Origin: Reyranella sp.
Lineage (GTDB): Bacteria; Pseudomonadota; Alphaproteobacteria; Reyranellales; Reyranellaceae
DNA: 12,755 nt
Direction: 5' to 3'
Assembly (NCBI GenBank): GCA_030681635.1
Contig: JAUXRT010000650.1
Span: 1-12,755 of the forward strand
Part shown: one piece after another, positions 12,373 to 12,755 of the stretch
Layout of the letters: each line of letters begins with the position of its first letter
How positions within the stretch are numbered: the stretch's first letter is position 1
The notes under the pieces: generated by a model
The model's database searches: none
Told to the model about the DNA's origin: nothing
The model's input: only the letters and a program-made list of their open reading frames with translations
Made by a program: the position numbers and the translations under genes

Positions 12373-12755
12373 ATGGCTGACAGCAAACCGCGCCTCGATA
12401 CCACCCGCCTGCAGAAGATGGCGCAGGCTTATTGGGAGAGCGCCGCGCTGATGGCGGCGGTCGAGCTCGAAGTCTTCACGGCCATCGCCCACGGCCAGGA
12501 CACGATTGCGGCGGCCGCCAAGGCGGTCGGAATCAGCGAGCGCAATGCCGAGCGCCTGCTGACCGTCCTGGTCGCCATGGCGCTGCTCACCCGCGACGGT
12601 GACCGCTTTGCCAACGCCGCCGACGTGGAACGCTTCCTGGTGAAGGACAGCGACCGCTACGCCGGGCCGTGGATCCTGTTCACCAAGCCGCGCTGGACGG
12701 CTTTCGGCGAACTTTCCAAGCGCTTGCGCAATCCCGAGGAGAACCGGCTGGGCGC
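12373..12755 (+). CDS. O-methyltransferase-type protein, N-terminal part (runs off the right edge)
   Basis: The first 127 codons begin MADSKPRLDTTRLQKMAQAYWESAA by position 25, with no stop before the window ends. Residues 10-100 resemble the winged-helix dimerisation domain that precedes the SAM-binding domain in plant-type/acetylserotonin O-methyltransferase relatives. The clues are AYWESAALMAAVELEVFTAI, a helix-turn-helix-like stretch TIAAAAKAVGISERNAERLLTVLVAMALL, and a wing with DGDRFANAADVERFLV. The following SDRYAGPWILFTKPRWTAFGEL fits the linker helix. The SAM motif (GxGxG) would lie beyond the window, so class and activity are inferred from the N-terminal domain only. Start chosen at the ATG directly after the REP-like element. 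The gene is divergent from the aldolase-like gene, and no separate promoter is clear. Confidence 0.8.
   Translation, partial: MADSKPRLDTTRLQKMAQAYWESAALMAAVELEVFTAIAHGQDTIAAAAKAVGISERNAERLLTVLVAMALLTRDGDRFANAADVERFLVKDSDRYAGPWILFTKPRWTAFGELSKRLRNPEENRLG

Overview
The window is GC-rich and looks alphaproteobacterial. The evidence is the GC-rich coding style, a Trp-ended autotransporter barrel, and a pair of palindromic intergenic repeats of a kind I associate from memory with Bradyrhizobium/Reyranella-type Hyphomicrobiales. That placement is inference and was not checked against any database.

About 80% of the window is one minus-strand gene for a giant autotransporter (start at 10359). It runs from a signal peptide, through a passenger of about 36 PATR-type beta-strand repeats (autotransporter-associated beta strand repeat, roughly 69 residues each), to a C-terminal beta-barrel translocator. 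The frame is cut by an in-frame TAA at 532-534, 72 codons before the expected barrel end (313-315). The downstream remainder is still in the same frame, free of stops, and ends in a normal-looking final strand (GFRIAW). The gene is therefore a very recent nonsense pseudogene, a truncated product, or a one-base sequence error.

Layout from left to right. The 3' end of a phytanoyl-CoA dioxygenase-family gene (+, 1-306) converges on the autotransporter end, with six bases between the stops and a 16-base perfect palindrome covering the junction. The autotransporter occupies 10359-313 (-). A roughly 0.5-kb intergenic region (10360-10867), AT-rich in its right part, holds candidate divergent promoters, two dyads and a doubtful 44-codon ORF. 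Next comes a small secreted protein resembling the DUF3828 group (+, 10868-11353). It converges with 18 bases to spare on a class II aldolase/adducin-family gene (-, 12172-11372). A 200-base divergent intergenic region then carries two inverted REP-like elements. The last of these ends in the likely Shine-Dalgarno sequence of an O-methyltransferase-type gene (+, from 12373) that runs off the right edge.

The genes do not form one operon or an obvious pathway: each unit has its own orientation. The enzymes (PhyH-type dioxygenase, aldolase-like protein, methyltransferase) look like ordinary small-molecule metabolism. The autotransporter and the DUF3828-like protein are the envelope or secreted components and share a divergent control region. 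I see no CRISPR, tRNA, rRNA, transposase or phage gene. The most interesting structure is the higher-order organisation of the passenger repeats and the single nonsense codon in the barrel.
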